Assembly: GCA_933228895.1 (NCBI GenBank) | Contig: OW121855.1 | Location: forward strand, 33,866,698 to 33,930,697 | Reading direction: 5' to 3' | Origin: Platycnemis pennipes | Taxonomy: Eukaryota; Arthropoda; Insecta; Odonata; Platycnemididae | Length of the DNA stretch: 64,000 bases | The notes under the pieces: model-generated | Databases searched by the model: none | The model's input: only the letters and a program-made list of their open reading frames with translations | What the model was told of the DNA's origin: nothing | Made by a program: the position numbers and the translations under genes | In this document: positions 59,421 to 64,000 of the stretch, piece by piece | Layout: every line of letters starts with the position of its first letter | Numbering within the stretch: the stretch's first letter is position 1

Positions 59421-61066
59421 GTAGAAAGTATCGTATTTCGGTTTTGTGATGCAACTTATTCGGCATGATACAATACTGCTACCGTATCACTAATCGCACA
59501 CCGTTATCACGTCGTGCATCGTATCAACATCAACTTGAAGTTTGAAATCATCTGCCACTGGTCAAAACTAAATTTGAATTGATACCCGGATGTATGAATG
59601 CACTGTAGGTGAATTACGTATTTCCTTTGGGATTTCTTCTTTCCCTTTTTTTGAAAATCTCGAGTATGAATCCTGCTTCGGGCATGGGCATTTGGTTTGT
59701 CGTAGGATTGATTTCGGCCAGAAGTTTCTCTAGTAGCAGGAGCACCTCAAAATCTAATTCTACGACTGCTAGCAGCTACTACCTCTTCCCTTCTCACTGA
59801 CGTTCTCGGTAAGAGCGTGCATAGTTATTCGGGAGAGGCAACCGCCAGCTAATTCCTAAGGTGAGTAATGGGGTGAAGATGGAATTTATGAGTAAAGATG
59901 AGGTTGGAGACAAACCTGGCGTTCTGATTTGGCTACTTATTACCAAAGGCATCACATGGTCTACGATTTAACGTCCCACTCGATTGGCAAAGCACTGAAC
60001 TGCGCATACCCACGATACGCTACGATAGTGAAACTAGAAATTTAAAAAATAGCCTTTCCAAATCTACTTTATAGAGGTAGAAAATCAGATTAAAGCTGGA
60101 GTAATATGTCACTAGGGACTGGATTGCCCAAATAAATGAAACAATATCATTTAAACTGAGGGAAGCATAACACGAATCATATAAACACGAGAAATGTAAG
60201 TTGCAAAGAAGATATATTTTCCAACGACATGAATTAAAAATAAAATATGGAATACGCAAAGGAGAAAGGAATTCATTAATTTTCTCCTATTTTAATGTGA
60301 TAACGATGACTGCTTCTCTTTAATGAAGGGCGTTAATTATTACGCGCAACTCTAAAAGCGGATTCGTATCACTAAATAAATGTATTTACAGACTGCAATC
60401 CCCTTTAATGTTTAAAATATGCCCTGTGTCATCTTTCATTCATTTGCGTCATCCTAGCCATAATCAAACCATTAGAATACTTATCGAGTAGCCAACTTTA
60501 TTCACTATTTTGGAAGGAATATTTCTCCCCAAGACATTGATAAATTTTCGCTCTCAGTCGCCAACAAGAAAATTGGAGCGTAAAGATCCCGTACAACCGT
60601 AGACTAATGAGGGTGACCACATGTGGAAGATCCGTGCCCTTAATGCACTCAGACGGTTGGGGCCTAAGGCAGCAGGGGAGGGCCTAATAAGTACGACAAG
60701 CTTATAACTTATGGGGCGTTGACTTCGATTTTCTGCTTATTCCAGCGAAGGCGCAGCCTGCTTGGTGAGGCACAGTTTTGAGAATTTCGGAGCTAAGATA
60801 TCGTTAGAACCAAATGATTGAAAAGATGGGGCTGTATGCGGATCCATTTTACGTAATGTTACCTAATGTAGTACCAATTTAGAATAAAATATTACTTCAT
60901 ATTCGGCAATGCTATATAGTGCAAAGTGTCAGGAACACAAGGGAAAAATCGAAATTGCGGTATGAGTTAAGATTCAATGAATACCTAACAGATAGATCAA
61001 AATTATAAACCAATAAGATAGGTGTTTCAAATATTTTGAAAAGACAAAATCGCATAAAGAAAGTCA
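59421..61066. other. AT-rich non-coding stretch
   Basis: No gene or repeat is recognised. Confidence 0.45.
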
Positions 61067-61189
61067 GCGGAAACAGACTTGAAAACACCCATGTAATGAA
61101 AGTCCCCATCCCTTCCATTCCTATCCTTATACTTTTCCTCCCGGTCGGAAGCCCCTATTAGTGCGGAAACAGACTTGAAAACACCCATG
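61067..61189 (+). repeat. 27-bp exact direct repeat
   Basis: Positions 61067-61093 and 61163-61189 are identical (core AACAGACTTGAAAACACCC), 96 bases apart. The bases outside the repeat differ. It is either a recent short duplication or the flanks of a 69-base insertion. Confidence 0.85.
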
Positions 61190-64000
61190 AAAAAAAATAA
61201 CAACGAGAGTGAAACAAAGATACACCCCTTAGTCTTCGAAGGAATTATGTGATTTCAGAAAAAAATGATCATGCTAAGAACGTCTAGCTACAATTTCGAA
61301 AATATGTTTCACGTTTATCAGGAAATACTTATTTTACCGATAATTTAAAGGAGATGCATGTCACATGACGCGTGTACATATGTAAACGGTAGGAAACAAA
61401 ACTTCAACATTGATTATTTATTATGCTTGATGAATCACGGATAATATTTCAGCGTATATTCTTTTTAAGAATACTTTTGAAGTACTTAGCAATCCTAGGA
61501 TAGGTTATAAATACAGAAAAAAATTTGAAAATATGCCGACATTTGTTGCCCTGCTTTTGTTACCGAATTAACATTAAAAAAGCAAAATGGAATGGCTTTC
61601 ATTACCCTTTTATTACCATTACCATAGAGCTTTAAACTAGGCAAACAACTGCAAATTTTAACGAATCACTCCTATTTTACTCCAATTTGTCCATGTTGTT
61701 CTCAGTTTCATTCTTGATTACTAACTTCTAACAGAAGGATCAAGTCTGAGTTGATTCTTACAAAATCAATAACTTTATGTTCCCAAGAATTTTCGGCGAG
61801 CTTATAAACAGAATAAGTATAAGGTGCCAAATTACATTTATGAAAGTGTCCACAGTATGAGACGTCAAACTTCGATTGTATAGAAACGCTAGGTTTCCCG
61901 CGACGATTTCCGATTTCCTGATCACCATCACTCTACTCTCCCAGTCTCTTAATTTTCAGCCTCTCTCACCGTCCAGATAATTGCGCTCTTAAATTTTTCC
62001 ACGCCGAAAGGAATCATTTGGTCGTCGCGTGTCGTGTGTGACTAACCTGGAGGTCACGCACCTAACCTGATGAACACCAAATACTCGAAAAAAATAATTC
62101 GCCCAAGCGTCGGATAATCGCCGGTTCCTCTTCGGACCTCTTCATTCCTGCGCCAAAATATTACCATTTTGGCACAATCAAAAACCTAACTAAATGCTGA
62201 TATCTTCCGGATTCTGAAGCATTGGCTGGGACCTCCCAGTGCGGCGGCCCTCGGGGCGGTTGCCCTGCTACGTGCTGACCCTCGGAAGGCCCTGTCATTA
62301 GCATTCGTTTTGGCGATGAGGGGTGGCAGCAGAGGAGGCGAGAGAGGAGATGAGGCGGAGATTATGCGAAAACACTGTAACCGAACACCCCCTACTCCAC
62401 TGCGAATTTTTCCTGGAGGGGAGCCAAGTTCCTACCGAAGCTTTTCACGCGGTAACCTGAGCTTGGCTAATAAGAGGGCACCACATATAAGGATTTCCCC
62501 GGCGATGGTCGTGACAAAGGGTGGAAGAGAACTCAGGTAAAGGAGTTGGGGAAGGCATTAGGAGATGGGGGAGGTGGGTGAGCTCTACATGTTTCGCTGA
62601 AAGGTTTCTTAGGCGTACGTACTTCTTCACGCCAGTCACGCCTGGTATGGGCACGAGGAGAACAATAATTATCATCTTATTCTAGAGAAATTCAAGGAAA
62701 TGTTTGCTCTTAATCTTGAAATGGTTATCTGAAGAATGTTCCCCGGGAATTTAAATCGGAATATTAGTATAACATGGTGAATCCATCTAGTTCGTCCAAC
62801 ATAATTGATGATAAGATATGCCAGTGAAAATGAATTTACAACTACTGTTGGAAGAATCCAGAAGATTTTATCATAGATACTAATACCAGAATTTGCCTTA
62901 TTGCTGCTTTTTTAAACTTTTCGAATCCTTCATGTGACGTATAGTATATCTATGGGTTTGATGACTTAAAAGGTTCATATTTTTTCCACTAAGTCCCTGT
63001 ACCTACTTTTCACTTTAAGTGGATTACTATATTAGAGCTTCTCCCTAATCCCTGAAATGAGTCGGAATGCATTACCAGTTAAAAGGACAATTATAGCAAA
63101 ACCCTATCCGTGAAAATGGCTTATTTGAGCTTACAATCGGACCCGTAGCATCTACCATCTCCTGACGTTCTTCCTTCGCATGTTGTCTTTAATAAGCTCT
63201 GTACATCAGCTATATCCCTTTACTTTCCATCACACTAATGTAAGTGTCATTTACGGACATTCTTATTTATCAGGTCTGCGAAGGTCTTCAATACTACCTA
63301 CTATTATCGATTTGTTTTACGCTTTACTTCCACATTCCCACATCCTAGAAATATTATGTTTTCCAAAGACACTTTGATTTTCCATAAGCCACAGAAGATA
63401 AAGTACGGAATGTTAATATCGTAGTAAAACTACCTGGGAACGCCACAAACAAAATCTAGAGGAAATAATCCATCAATAGATTCAAATAGTAAATAGAAAT
63501 AAAGCATGATTGAAACAAGATTCACTGCTTTTATCCTGTTTAAATCGTACACAAATTCCATTAAGTCGTTTTCTACTAATTTAATTCGGAAATATTACAT
63601 CCTGAGAACCTCAAAGCATTGGAAAATTCCAGCATCATTATTGAGGGTGCTGCTTTAACTCTTCCTAATTGTTGATACGCATTCCCTATGAAGATATTAC
63701 CACAGGATAATTATGATCAATCTCAAATGTACGCAGGAGGAACAACGTAATCTCTGATACGTGGCTTCTAATGAAATGAGTTCGTCTAAGAATACCAACC
63801 ATTAGAATGGCTGACTCTCTCCAATTCTTAAATTTGTCTCCAATTGACGATCGTCCTCGCATCAAGGGCTAAACATACTCTTCCTGATAAACAAAATAAC
63901 AAGGCCGCGATGTGGTAAATTCCTCTTTTCATGTAAAAATGAAGACCCAGCTAGATGCAACCTATATCCACTCTAATTCTAGGCAATCGGCAGTAATCTT
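61190..64000. other. Non-coding stretch with GC-rich island
   Basis: About 62220-62640 is GC-rich (GGCGGCCCTCGGGGCGGTTG near 62241) with purine skew, and has frames of up to 76 codons without a domain. The rest to the window end is AT-rich and unrecognised. Confidence 0.42.

Noticed and set aside
1..64000. CRISPR array, bacterial operon, prophage or toxin system
   Set aside because: No regularly spaced repeats, no dense coding, no ribosome-binding-site spacing and clear eukaryotic retroelements throughout.

Overview
This window looks like non-coding, transposon-rich nuclear DNA from an arthropod, most likely an insect with a large, AT-rich genome. The grounds are: no operon-like or dense coding; only short open frames broken by stops; degenerate 5'-truncated LINE fragments of the jockey/CR1-like and RTE-like groups; tRNA-headed SINE-like units; hAT-like and pogo/Tigger-like inverted-repeat elements; and a fold-back carrying the CCGGTTTC motif often met in arthropod Penelope-like elements. 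The species cannot be named from the sequence. I found no rRNA, intact tRNA gene, CRISPR array, or complete protein-coding gene.

Layout. 1-8.4 kb is AT-rich unique-looking DNA with one perfect 23-bp inverted repeat (887-966) and one possible first coding exon on the minus strand (2555-2653). 8.4-12.4 kb holds two GC-rich islands and a weak SINE-like unit. 15.8-27.8 kb is a graveyard of LINEs: an RTE-like reverse transcriptase core (15816-16035), a jockey/CR1-like 3' half on the minus strand with its tail (18005-18945), four RTE-like C-terminal pieces (20350-20600, 23955-24430, 25725-26095, 27490-27830), a LINE 3' tip (21885-21972), SINE-like units and a nested fold-back (22715-22845). 31.1-41.2 kb holds a pogo/Tigger-like remnant, a second jockey/CR1-like 3' end with a (GATGTA)n tail, a SINE-like element with a 13-bp target-site duplication, a non-autonomous hAT-like element and a Penelope-associated fold-back. 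41-64 kb is mostly unique-looking DNA with more GC-rich purine-skewed islands, several hairpins, two further SINE-like units and one promoter-like CRE plus TATA pair near 59.1 kb.

How it works together. The LINEs are all 5'-truncated or decayed, so none can be active. The SINE-like units would have been copied by LINE enzymes in trans. The GC-rich, GA-repeat-bearing islands recur every few kilobases, mostly with purines on the plus strand. They are the best candidates for host regulatory or untranslated sequence, but this is inference. No novel multi-gene system is visible. The most distinctive signals are the three-arm composite SINE near 34.2 kb, the palindromic Penelope-like repeat with hammerhead-ribozyme-like core pieces near 40.6 kb, and the possible exon at 2.6 kb.
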